Positions 47,150-54,167 of a DNA stretch of 64,000 bases are shown one piece after another. The notes below the pieces were generated by a model. That model searched no databases. It worked only from the letters and a program-made list of their open reading frames with translations, and had not been told where the DNA came from. Position 1 is the stretch's first letter. Every line of letters begins with the position of its first letter. Origin of the DNA: Rhodohalobacter sp. 614A (GTDB taxonomy: Bacteria; Bacteroidota; Rhodothermia; Balneolales; Balneolaceae); contig NZ_JAKEDS010000004.1 in assembly GCF_021462415.1 (NCBI RefSeq), positions 1-64,000 on the forward strand, written 5' to 3'. The position numbers and the translations under genes were made by a program.

Positions 47150-47839
47150 CTAAGACATTTTTTTCCTGGTGATGGATTCCTTTAGAATCCGCATGATATT
47201 GGCTTTATGATCTTTGACCAGAATCCACGATAAATTTGATCCGTGGAAACGTCTCCGAACCAATTTCTTTTCAATCTTTATTATGAGAATATTCGCATCT
47301 TTTGCCCGCCAAATCCATTCCACATCTTCACTTGACTGATAGTCGGGTGAATAATTTCCAATCTTATCGAAAACCGACCTGTGTGCGACCATGGTACTGG
47401 GAATGTTTTCCTCCATAGTTTGCCAGTCATCTTTTTGCTTGAGATGATCCGGCAATTCAGTTCCTGCTTCAAGAAAATTGATCTTATCTGTGGTTGTGAT
47501 CTGGTAATCAGGGTTTTTGAGCATAAAGTCAATTTGAACCAAAAGCTTCTCCGGAAGCCATATATCATCGGCATCCAGGAAAGCAATATATTCTCCACCG
47601 GCTTTGGATATTCCCGTGTTTCGTGCCACCGAAACTCCCTGATTTTCCTGGTAAGTGTAATTTACACCGGAATAACTTTGTGCAATTTCAGCGCTATCGT
47701 CGGTTGAACCATCATCAACAACAATAATTTCAATGGCTGGATAGGTCTGATCATACACACTCTGCAGTGTTTCTTCTAAAAATTTAGCACTATTGTAAAC
47801 AGGAATAATAACTGAAACCAATGGGTAGTTTTGTACCAC
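47150..47839 (-). CDS. Family 2 glycosyltransferase
   Basis: 229 residues, only the catalytic GT-A domain. SVIIPVYNSAKFLEETLQSV is the nucleotide-binding N-terminus, VVDDGSTDDS the first Asp motif, FLDADDIW the DXD-like motif and SSEDVEWIWRAKD the acceptor-site ED motif. No membrane segment. It is an isolated gene without neighbouring polysaccharide genes, so the glycan product is unknown. Confidence 0.9.
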   Translation of the reverse strand: MVQNYPLVSVIIPVYNSAKFLEETLQSVYDQTYPAIEIIVVDDGSTDDSAEIAQSYSGVNYTYQENQGVSVARNTGISKAGGEYIAFLDADDIWLPEKLLVQIDFMLKNPDYQITTTDKINFLEAGTELPDHLKQKDDWQTMEENIPSTMVAHRSVFDKIGNYSPDYQSSEDVEWIWRAKDANILIIKIEKKLVRRRFHGSNLSWILVKDHKANIMRILKESITRKKMS

Positions 47840-47987
47840 TACAGATTGAATTTAATCCACGTGTTTTTTTATCAGCCAAAATATACATATAAAGATTCCA
47901 ATGTCTTTTAACAAGCCAACTGCATTTTTTAACTATATTGAAGACAGATTTTCATAATGAATACTTCCATAACATAATGCAAAACCA

Positions 47988-48425
47988 ATGAAATCAAATA
48001 AAAGCCATTTTTTTCTGATTGCCCTCCTTGCCGCTTCTTTTCTGTGGATGAATGTATCATCCTATACGGCTGAGGCACCCGAACAAGCCCATACCGATCA
48101 CGATAAAGTTTATGAACTCAGAACCTATACCACTCACGAAGGAAAACTGGATGATCTCAACAGAAGATTTGCCGATCATACCATGGCTCTCTTTGAAAAG
48201 CATGGTATGAAAAATATTGGATACTGGACGCCGACAGATAAAGAAAATACACTGATATATATTTTAGCTCACGAAAGCCGGGAAGCCGCCGAAAAAAGCT
48301 GGGAGGCATTTGTAAACGATCCTGATTGGCAGAAGGTTTATGCCGCATCCCGTCAAGACGGACCCATTGTTGAGAATATTGTTTCGGTGTTTATGACGAG
48401 CACAGAATTCTCTCCGATAAAATAA
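47988..48425 (+). CDS. NIPSNAP-family protein, exported
   Basis: 145 residues. A signal peptide (FLIALLAASFLWMNVSS) leads a NIPSNAP (dimeric alpha-beta barrel) domain: YELRTYTTHEGKLDDLNRRF and NIGYWTPTDKENTLIYILAH. Biochemical role unknown. The gene ends next to a copy of the dispersed GCGAAC repeat. Confidence 0.88.
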   Translation: MKSNKSHFFLIALLAASFLWMNVSSYTAEAPEQAHTDHDKVYELRTYTTHEGKLDDLNRRFADHTMALFEKHGMKNIGYWTPTDKENTLIYILAHESREAAEKSWEAFVNDPDWQKVYAASRQDGPIVENIVSVFMTSTEFSPIK

Positions 48426-48429
48426 AGGA

Positions 48430-48531
48430 AGTGCGAACAGCTGAGTAGAGAATGCAAAGTTAAGAAGTATTTTACCTCTGACTTTCCCGAGGCCTCGGGG
48501 TTCGCTAATCCATTGTTGGCAATTTCAATCA
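48430..48531. repeat. Dispersed GCGAAC repeat, copy a
   Basis: Starts GTGCGAACAGCTGA, includes GAATGCA, AGTTAAGAAGTATTTTAC, the palindrome CCCGAGGCCTCGGG and TTCGCTAATCCATTG. Related copies are at 48973-49055, 49150-49246 and 50752-50850, with a partial one near 49790-49842. Confidence 0.65.
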
Positions 48532-48611
48532 TCCCAATAAAATTGTAAGGCGTTCGATTTTCCCGGTTCATACAGTTATAAAACTTTTAATCAATAACTG
48601 TTAAATCAGAA

Positions 48612-48986
48612 ATGGGAAAATCAGACCTCGAAGACCGGCTCATTGAATTTGCCGTATCGATTATTGAAATCATCAATGAAATTCCAAAATCAAAAGCAGG
48701 CCAACATCTTTCAGGACAATTGGTTCGATCAGGAACATCTCCGGCTTTGAATTATGGAGAAGCTAAACGAGCAGAATCAAGAAGAGACTTCATTCATAAA
48801 ATTCAAATTGTGCTCAAAGAACTTGGCGAAACGTTGGTAATACTCAAAATACTTCATCGCACAAATATGTATACATCTGAGAAAAAATTTCTTCGAATAC
48901 TTAAAGAGTGTGATGAACTTATAGCCATTTTTGTAAAAAGCGTTCATACAGCAAAAAGTAAACAAAAAAGAAATGCGAACAGCTGA
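48612..48986 (+). CDS. Four-helix-bundle protein (S23-like)
   Basis: 124 residues, all helical, with the family phrases EIINEIPKSKAGQHLSGQL and SGTSPALNYGEAKRAESRRD. Such proteins are frequent in FCB bacteria and within 23S rRNA intervening sequences; function unknown. The last codons (NANS, stop) are encoded by the start of a dispersed GCGAAC repeat, and the C-terminal third is duplicated downstream. Confidence 0.88.
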   Translation: MGKSDLEDRLIEFAVSIIEIINEIPKSKAGQHLSGQLVRSGTSPALNYGEAKRAESRRDFIHKIQIVLKELGETLVILKILHRTNMYTSEKKFLRILKECDELIAIFVKSVHTAKSKQKRNANS

Positions 48987-49066
48987 TTGCAGAATGCAGA
49001 TTTAAGAAGTGCTTTACATCTGACTTCAATTATTCGCTAATCCATTGTTCGCAATTTATTAGATTT
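48891..49066 (+). repeat. 176-bp tandem duplication, copy 1 (includes gene tail)
   Basis: From CTTCGAATAC at 48891 the sequence repeats at 49067 (offset 176), almost identical. It covers the last ~30 codons of the four-helix gene and GCGAAC repeat copy b (48973-49055). Confidence 0.75.
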
Positions 49067-49248
49067 CTTCGAATACTTAAAGAGTTTGATGAACTTATAG
49101 CCATTTTTGTAAAAAGCGTTCATACAGCAAAAAATAAACAGAAAAGAAATGCGAACAGCTGATTGCAGAATGCAAATTTAAGAAGTGCTTTACATCTGAC
49201 TTTCCCGAGGCCTCGGGATTCGCTAATCCATTGTTCGCAATTCAATCA
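49067..49248 (+). pseudogene. Duplicated tail of the four-helix gene plus GCGAAC repeat, copy 2
   Basis: Direct repeat of 48891-49066. The coding remnant (49067 to about 49162) keeps the frame ...DELIAIFVKSVHTAK but has no start. GCGAAC repeat copy c follows. Here the palindrome CCCGAGGCCTCGGG is present, whereas copy b has CAATT in its place. Confidence 0.7.
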
Positions 49249-49713
49249 GTCTTTCCGAACACGACTTGCCAAGCCCTTAAAAAAATACCGCAGAACCTGG
49301 TCGCCTGCCTTCATGTAATTCGAGTGTTTTTCTTTTTGGAAAAGAGCGTTTACTTCAGACTTCGAAATAGAAAAACCGGTTGATCTCAGAATGTCAAGAA
49401 TATCATCGTCCCGGAGTTTAAAAGCCACCCGGAGTTTTTTCAAAACCATGTTATTGGTGACCGGTGTTCGGATTGGCCGCGGAGGATGCTTATCACTCTT
49501 ACCGCGTTTGTAATAAATCAATCCATCCAGGAAATAAGCCGTTAGCTCGTGTGTGGTATCCACCTTTTGATCCTCGGGAATCGAATCATCAAAAATGTAG
49601 GAGATTTCCTCCCGTTTTGGCTGATAATCAGCCAGTTTCAAAATGTTGGCAATTTCACCTTCGCCTGCATCTAAAATATACCTGATACTTTGAATGATAT
49701 CGTCGTTTCTCAT
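49246..49713 (-). CDS. DUF1456 family protein (YehS-like)
   Basis: 155 residues containing two tandem DUF1456 units: NDDIIQSIRYILDAGEGEIANIL (5-27) and NNMVLKKLRVAFKLRDDDILDIL (88-110), each a small helical domain. Function unknown. The C-terminus overlaps the edge of a GCGAAC repeat. Confidence 0.88.
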   Translation of the reverse strand: MRNDDIIQSIRYILDAGEGEIANILKLADYQPKREEISYIFDDSIPEDQKVDTTHELTAYFLDGLIYYKRGKSDKHPPRPIRTPVTNNMVLKKLRVAFKLRDDDILDILRSTGFSISKSEVNALFQKEKHSNYMKAGDQVLRYFFKGLASRVRKD

Positions 49714-49930
49714 AAAGAGATACTACACTGTTTTAAAAATTATTTTTTTGATTGGATGAAAGGTACGGGAAAGACAGGAGAAATATGAATAACGAACATC
49801 TAAATGCAGAGTTTAGAAGTGCTTTATTTCTGACTCCACTGGATCCCTATTCAAATAATCGTACTTAAAATATCACCATCCTTATTCAAACTTTCCTGAA
49901 ATCATCTTATTTTTCAAGGCTGGTTGATTA

Positions 49931-50293
49931 TTGAAAACCAACCGGAGGGATGGCAGAGTGGACGAATGCGGCGGTCTCGCCCCAAAGGGATCCCTTCGGG
50001 AAAAACCGTCATGGCTTTACAAATGGGAAGTACAAACAAAAAAATACGTTTTGTTTTCTGTATACATTCTTAGGAGCACGAAAACCGGAAACCATTATTA
50101 TGGTCACACAAAAAATCTCGAAAAAAGATTAAAAGCACATAATGATGGAAAAGTACGAAGTACCAAAGCCTACAGGCCGTGGAAAATCATTTACACTGAA
50201 AAATTTTTAACTACATCCGAAGCCTTCAGACGTGAACTCTTCTTCAAATCTATAGAAGGCTATCAATATCTTAAGAAGGAAAAAATTATATGA
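49931..50293 (+). CDS. GIY-YIG nuclease ORF nested in a tRNA-Ser-derived unit, copy 1
   Basis: The catalytic domain starts near residue 40 (VLFSVYILRSTKTG, then HYYGHTKNLEKRL with the YIG-like YYG and Arg) and ends EAFRRELFFKS, including the catalytic Glu. This is a complete single-domain GIY-YIG nuclease of about 80 residues. The first ~35 codons are read through the tRNA-Ser 5' half and the 22-nt palindromic insertion. A TTG at 49931 would give the full ORF; a shorter product from an internal start is possible. The stop overlaps the ATG of copy 2. Confidence 0.75.
   Translation: MKTNRRDGRVDECGGLAPKGSLREKPSWLYKWEVQTKKYVLFSVYILRSTKTGNHYYGHTKNLEKRLKAHNDGKVRSTKAYRPWKIIYTEKFLTTSEAFRRELFFKSIEGYQYLKKEKII
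49944..50001 (+). pseudogene. tRNA-Ser 5' half with interrupted anticodon loop, copy 1
   Basis: 49944-49979 matches the intact tRNA-Ser (50656 on) from the acceptor strand to the anticodon CGA, apart from two D-loop changes. A 22-nt palindrome then interrupts the loop. AAAACCGT resumes, but the T-arm and 3' acceptor strand are missing, replaced by the GIY-YIG ORF. Confidence 0.8.
49980..50001. repeat. 22-nt palindromic micro-element, copy 1
   Basis: Its core CCCAAAGGGATCCCTTCGGG is a near-perfect palindrome. It lies between CTCG and AAAACC of the anticodon loop, interrupting the tRNA exactly there. Confidence 0.7.
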
Positions 50294-50649
50294 ATGCACG
50301 GAGGGATGGCAGAGCGGACGAATGCGGCGGTCTCGCCCCAAAGGGATCCCTTCGGGAAAAACCGTCACGGCTTTATAAATGGGAAGTAGAAACAAAAAAA
50401 TACGTTTTGTTTTCTGTATACATTCTTAGGAGCACGAAAACCGGAAACCATTATTATGGTCACACAAAAAATCTCGAAAAAAGATTAAAAGCACATAATG
50501 ATGGAAAAGTACGAAGTACCAAAGCCTACAGGCCGTGGAAAATCATTTACACTGAAAAATTTTTAACTACATCCGAAGCCTTCAGACGTGAACTCTTCTT
50601 CAAATCTATAGAAGGCTATCAATATCTTAAGAAGGAAAAAATTATATGA
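50290..50649 (+). CDS. GIY-YIG nuclease ORF nested in a tRNA-Ser-derived unit, copy 2
   Basis: Nearly identical to the protein at 49931-50293: the nuclease domain from VLFSVYILRS to SIEGYQYLKKEKII is the same residue for residue. It has an ATG (50290) overlapping the copy 1 stop as ATGA. The N-terminus is again encoded by the tRNA 5' half and the palindrome. It ends 6 bases before the intact tRNA-Ser. Confidence 0.75.
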   Translation: MNARRDGRADECGGLAPKGSLREKPSRLYKWEVETKKYVLFSVYILRSTKTGNHYYGHTKNLEKRLKAHNDGKVRSTKAYRPWKIIYTEKFLTTSEAFRRELFFKSIEGYQYLKKEKII

Positions 50650-50654
50650 ATGCA
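50299..50654 (+). repeat. 356-bp tandem unit 2 (tRNA-Ser half plus GIY-YIG)
   Basis: Second copy of the unit at 49943-50298, directly adjoining it and the intact tRNA-Ser. Its tRNA half spans 50300-50335, with one fewer D-loop difference from the intact tRNA than unit 1. Confidence 0.85.
50336..50357. repeat. 22-nt palindromic micro-element, copy 2
   Basis: Identical to copy 1 and at the same anticodon-loop position of the second tRNA-Ser half. Confidence 0.7.
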
Positions 50655-50655
50655 C

Positions 50656-50744
50656 GGAGGGATGGCAGAGCGGTCGAATGCGGCGGTCTCGAAAACCGTT
50701 GAGGCTTTTTTAAGTCTCCGGGGGTTCGAATCCCCCTCCCTCCG
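50656..50744 (+). tRNA. tRNA-Ser (anticodon CGA)
   Basis: 89 nt with the acceptor stem GGAGGGA/TCCCTCC and discriminator G; D-arm from GCAG; anticodon stem GCGGT/ACCGT around loop CTCGAAA, so the anticodon is CGA (codon UCG); a long class II variable arm (TGAGGCTTTTTTAAGTCTCCG region) and T-arm GGGGG-TTCGAAT-CCCCC. The 3' CCA is not encoded. Two truncated copies with GIY-YIG ORFs lie directly upstream. Confidence 0.93.
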
Positions 50745-50751
50745 CTTCTTT

Positions 50752-50850
50752 AGAAGTCAAAGTTCAGAATGCCCCAAAGGGATGCCTTCGGCACAGATTT
50801 CAGAAGTTTTTTACTTCTGACTTTCCCAAGGCTTCGGGATTCGCTATTCA
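50752..50850. repeat. Dispersed GCGAAC repeat, copy e, carrying a micro-element
   Basis: Degenerate at its 5' end but recognisable: TTCAGAATG and CAGATTTCAGAAG are separated by a 22-nt insertion (50772-50793), then TTTTTTACTTCTGACTTTC and a variant of the CCCGAGGCCTCGGG palindrome. It runs into the end of the DUF1080 gene. Confidence 0.65.
50772..50793. repeat. 22-nt palindromic micro-element, copy 3
   Basis: Differs from the tRNA-borne copies at 2 of 22 positions (13 and 21). The two changes swap one C-G pair to G-C in the small stem TNCC-TTC-GGNA, so the fold is kept. It sits between GAATG and CAGATTT of a GCGAAC repeat whose other copies lack it. Confidence 0.65.
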
Positions 50851-51572
50851 TCAGCACTTAATTCTGTAATTGGCGTCAGCTCCACTTTTCGAAATTCCAC
50901 TTCAGCACCTTCGGCCTGGAGTGCGATGTGTCCGCTTTGGGCAGTCGCATCATAACCAAAATTAACCAGGTCTCCATTCACCCAAACTTTCACAGAGTCG
51001 CCAAGTGTTTCTATGGTCATCTGATTCCATTCTCCCAATGGATGTTCGGAATCATCTGTCAAATTTAAAATGCGCCGGTTCTCTCCTTCACGAATGCCCC
51101 ACTCCTCTTCAGGTCCGCGGCGTTCCACCATATTCGGCACAGTAATATCTTCCACAATCACCCAAAAATCCCCGGCATCACTATGCTGCATTTGTACCTC
51201 GATGGACTGTGGAAACATCTCATAAAGCGCTCTTGGCGTTGAGGCGTGAACAAGTACTCCACAATTCCCTGGTTCTCCCGGAAAACGATACTCCACTTCC
51301 AGCCGGTAATCGGAATATTCCTCGTCTGTAATCAGGTGCCCGCGCGGATCGCCAAGGCTGACCAGCATTCCATTTCGCACAATAAATGCTTCTGTCGTAT
51401 CAGGATTTTCATCCATTGCGGGGACATCCACATGCCAGCCCGTGAGATCTTCGCCATTAAAAAGTTGGATCGTTTCGGATTCCTGGCCGGCCTGAATCTG
51501 GGATTGTGGTTCAGATTGACAAGAAATCAGAGTAAAAAAAAGGAGTGATAAGAGGAATGGAGATTTCGCCAT
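50844..51572 (-). CDS. DUF1080 (3-keto-disaccharide hydrolase-like) lipoprotein
   Basis: 242 residues. A lipoprotein signal (LLFFTLISC) exports it. The DUF1080 lectin-like fold has IQLFNGEDLTGWHVD, YRLEVEYRFPGEPGNCGVLVH and GHIALQAEGAEVEFRKVEL, the family landmarks. Members include 3-keto-glucoside hydrolases. The gene is an ordinary-looking chromosomal gene between the tRNA array and the defence island. Confidence 0.88.
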   Translation of the reverse strand: MAKSPFLLSLLFFTLISCQSEPQSQIQAGQESETIQLFNGEDLTGWHVDVPAMDENPDTTEAFIVRNGMLVSLGDPRGHLITDEEYSDYRLEVEYRFPGEPGNCGVLVHASTPRALYEMFPQSIEVQMQHSDAGDFWVIVEDITVPNMVERRGPEEEWGIREGENRRILNLTDDSEHPLGEWNQMTIETLGDSVKVWVNGDLVNFGYDATAQSGHIALQAEGAEVEFRKVELTPITELSADE

Positions 51573-51936
51573 GGGTTATTCATTTTGGAGGTTATTTATT
51601 CTAAAATAGAATTTTCCCACAGAAGAACTAATACTATTATCGAGGAAAGACGTTAAAAATTGTTGCTTTGGATGGGCTTTTGCTTCAAGCAACTCCTAAT
51701 AATATAACAGGGTTTGTCTCTCATTACCAAATCGATTTTGTGATGTATAAGTAATGTTAGGTGGTGTTGAGTAATCAGTAAGTAAGAGTTAATAAAGAGG
51801 TTCTATCAGTTGATTGAACAAGACAAAATTGAATTGGTTTCGAAATAATTCTCACCGATTTAGACGTAAATGGAATATTGAAGAGTGATGTATTTATATT
51901 AATAGTATCAACTACAAATTGTGGACAATTTGATAT
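51573..51936. other. AT-rich intergenic region, no gene
   Basis: 364 AT-rich bases without a clear open frame. A small hairpin ATTCTA-AAA-TAGAAT lies near 51598. Base composition shifts here to the AT-rich character of the island to the right. Confidence 0.5.
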
Positions 51937-52638
51937 ATGACATTTAAAAGATGGATAAGTATAACGGGGCTCACCGAAGCATCAGCTAAGAAGTACTCAA
52001 GTGCAATATTCGGATCGATTTCAAATTGGGCGAGAGAGGCCGGATTAGTTGATTCCTCTTTACTTGAAATATCCGATCCTGATGAGTTTGAGAGGCTTGC
52101 CGACAAAATTAAACAACTTTCCATTTTTCAGGAACGAAATGATAAAGGAAATAACATGTATAGTAGTGCTCTAAACAAATACCATGAGTACTTAAAAGAT
52201 GACTCCGAGGAATTAGAAAAAGACATCGAGAATATCATTCAGGATGACACTTACACGAATACAGATAAATTAAGGCTTATTAAATCCAGGGTCGGTCAAG
52301 GGGAGTTTAGAAAAAATTTACTTTTATATTGGAAAGGTTGTGCTGTTACAGGTTATAAAACAGGCTCCATGTTAATTGCTTCCCATATAAAACCTTGGAG
52401 AGATTCAAACAATAATGAGAGACTTGATAGTTTTAACGGTTTACTGCTTACTCCAAATCTTGATAAGGCCTTCGATAGGGGTTTTGTAACTTTTGGGACT
52501 AACGGAAAGATTTTAATCTCTGATATTCTCGAAAAACCGGATGTTTTAGGAATTGATGATAATATGAATATTAAGTTGGAATCTGCTCATTTCAAATATT
52601 TAGAATATCATCGAGAGATGGTTTTTTTGAATTTTTAG
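51937..52638 (+). CDS. HNH endonuclease, likely restriction enzyme
   Basis: 233 residues. The C-terminal HNH_2-type domain has the zinc/catalytic landmarks GCAVTGYKTGSMLIASHIKPW, NGLLLTPNLDKAFDRGFV; the catalytic His is in SHIKPW. The N-terminal ~120 residues are helical and probably bind DNA. The gene converges on vsr with a 4-base overlap and lies beside a cytosine methyltransferase, so it is the best candidate for the restriction half of a type II system. AT-rich. Confidence 0.8.
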   Translation: MTFKRWISITGLTEASAKKYSSAIFGSISNWAREAGLVDSSLLEISDPDEFERLADKIKQLSIFQERNDKGNNMYSSALNKYHEYLKDDSEELEKDIENIIQDDTYTNTDKLRLIKSRVGQGEFRKNLLLYWKGCAVTGYKTGSMLIASHIKPWRDSNNNERLDSFNGLLLTPNLDKAFDRGFVTFGTNGKILISDILEKPDVLGIDDNMNIKLESAHFKYLEYHREMVFLNF

Positions 52639-53057
52639 CCGACCCTTTTTATTTCTTGGACTAGTTTTTCCAATCGTTCAAACCGATCCGACTTGTTTTT
52701 TATCTCACATCCCCAAACTGTAAGAACTTGCCAACCTTGTTCTTGAAGAGCTTCTTTATTTTGTTTGTCTCGTTGTTTATTGCCGGTGATTTTCTTTTCC
52801 CAAAATTCTTTTCGCGTTTCAGGCAATGTTCCTCTCTTACAATCGTGGCCGTGCCAAAAGCAACCGTGAACAAAAACAACGACCTTATACTTCGGAAGAA
52901 CGATGTCCGGTGTACCGGGATATCGTTTGTCATTCTTTAAATAGCGAAAGCCTTTTGAGAAAAGATATTTCCGAACAATGATTTCCGGTTTGGTTTCCTT
53001 CCCGGAAATTTTGGACATAATTTTACTTCGCTTTGATTTGCTAAATATATCAGCCAA
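52635..53057 (-). CDS. vsr: Very short patch repair endonuclease
   Basis: 140 residues. Nicks next to T:G mismatches made when 5-methylcytosine deaminates. Signature segments: RSKIMSKISGKETKPEIIVRK, KNDKRYPGTPDIVLPKYKVVVFVHGCFWHGHDC (catalytic Asp and zinc His/Cys) and WQVLTVWGCEIK. It overlaps the end of the methyltransferase gene by 8 bases, the usual dcm-vsr coupling. Confidence 0.94.
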   Translation of the reverse strand: MADIFSKSKRSKIMSKISGKETKPEIIVRKYLFSKGFRYLKNDKRYPGTPDIVLPKYKVVVFVHGCFWHGHDCKRGTLPETRKEFWEKKITGNKQRDKQNKEALQEQGWQVLTVWGCEIKNKSDRFERLEKLVQEIKRVG

Positions 53058-54087
53058 GATGTTGATCCAGATGTTCTTTTATATTCTTAGATTGAACATA
53101 ACTGAAACGTGGCGGCAATGCATTTCCTATTAATAATGCAAGAGAACCTTTAGAAATATCGGTTGGAAATTTGTAATCCTCCGGAAAAGACTGAAGCAAA
53201 GCAGCTTCGCGAGGTGTAATCACACGATCCTGTTCGGGGTGCAAAAAACGGCCTTTGGAAGGATTTAAACACCCACCGGTAATTGTAGTTGAATAATCAT
53301 CCCATCTTAAACGTCCATAAACATCATTAAATCCTATGTTTTTCTTACTGTGGCAATCTAAAAGATATTCATCCGGTAAATCTTTTCGGCTGCCGCCGTC
53401 TTTTGGCGTTAATCGAATTCTCTCCATTATTCTTTCGGTATGATTCGCAACGATTTGTTGTAATGGATCGTCAGACTCTTCAGGTGTTGATAGGTGCTCT
53501 ATCTCACTTCTTACCGTTCTTTTTTCTCCGGTTCCCGGAGCAATTTCTAAATTACCCAGAAGAGAACCCACCATTATCAATCGTTTTCGGTTCTGGGGCA
53601 CACCATAATCTTTAACATTAACAATATCGACTTTAGGGTTGTAGCCCAAATCCTCAAGTTTCTTTACAATCTCTTTGAATAGATAGTAATCTTTTAAACC
53701 CGGCACATTTTCCATCATAATGGTAAGTGGTTTTAGTTCCTTCACCATTCTGAAGTATTCTTCCACCAGGCTATTTCTTTTGTCCCTCACATTGGCTTTT
53801 CTATTCAATTTTCGAACTCTTGAAAAACCTTGACAAGGTGGGCACCCAGCAAGAAGATATAGAGGTCCATCTCTCAAGTGATCTTTTATTTCTTTAACAT
53901 CTATTTCACGGATGTCCTTAGGTATGACTTCCGTATCTGGAAAGTTCATTTTGTAGCCTTTGGCAGCATCTTCTTCAAGTTCAATTGCTATCTTAGTTTT
54001 AAAACCAGCATTATGCATACCAGCAGTAAGTCCACCAACTCCTGAAAATAAATCAATCGAATTATATTTTATTGCTTTATGAGACAA
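53050..54087 (-). CDS. DNA (cytosine-5-)-methyltransferase
   Basis: 345 residues. AdoMet motif DLFSGVGGLTAG near residue 12; catalytic motif IV GCPPCQGFSRVRKLNR with the nucleophile Cys; motif VI MMENVPGL; motif VIII PQNRKRLIMVG; motif IX-X RFLHPEQDRVITPREAALLQSFP and LIGNALPP. It protects host DNA and creates the 5mC that Vsr repairs. The recognition sequence depends on the short target domain (about 215-260) and is unknown. Confidence 0.94.
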   Translation of the reverse strand: MSHKAIKYNSIDLFSGVGGLTAGMHNAGFKTKIAIELEEDAAKGYKMNFPDTEVIPKDIREIDVKEIKDHLRDGPLYLLAGCPPCQGFSRVRKLNRKANVRDKRNSLVEEYFRMVKELKPLTIMMENVPGLKDYYLFKEIVKKLEDLGYNPKVDIVNVKDYGVPQNRKRLIMVGSLLGNLEIAPGTGEKRTVRSEIEHLSTPEESDDPLQQIVANHTERIMERIRLTPKDGGSRKDLPDEYLLDCHSKKNIGFNDVYGRLRWDDYSTTITGGCLNPSKGRFLHPEQDRVITPREAALLQSFPEDYKFPTDISKGSLALLIGNALPPRFSYVQSKNIKEHLDQHLG

Positions 54088-54167
54088 TAGATTAACTTTG
54101 TTTTATTAAGTTGTATTCTTTACCTAATCTCTATATTTAAAACTATATCTAAGAAAATAATTTCTCA

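Larger units (their letters stand above)
49943..50298 (+). repeat. 356-bp tandem unit 1 (tRNA-Ser half plus GIY-YIG)
   Basis: CGGAGGGATGG starts at 49943, 50299 and 50655, exactly 356 bases apart. Units 1 and 2 are nearly identical throughout; the third start leads into the intact tRNA. Confidence 0.85.

Noticed and set aside
49980-50293. Group I intron in the tRNA-Ser anticodon loop
   Set aside because: Only 22 bases interrupt the loop and the tRNA 3' half never resumes after the GIY-YIG ORF, so no intron with a downstream exon is possible.
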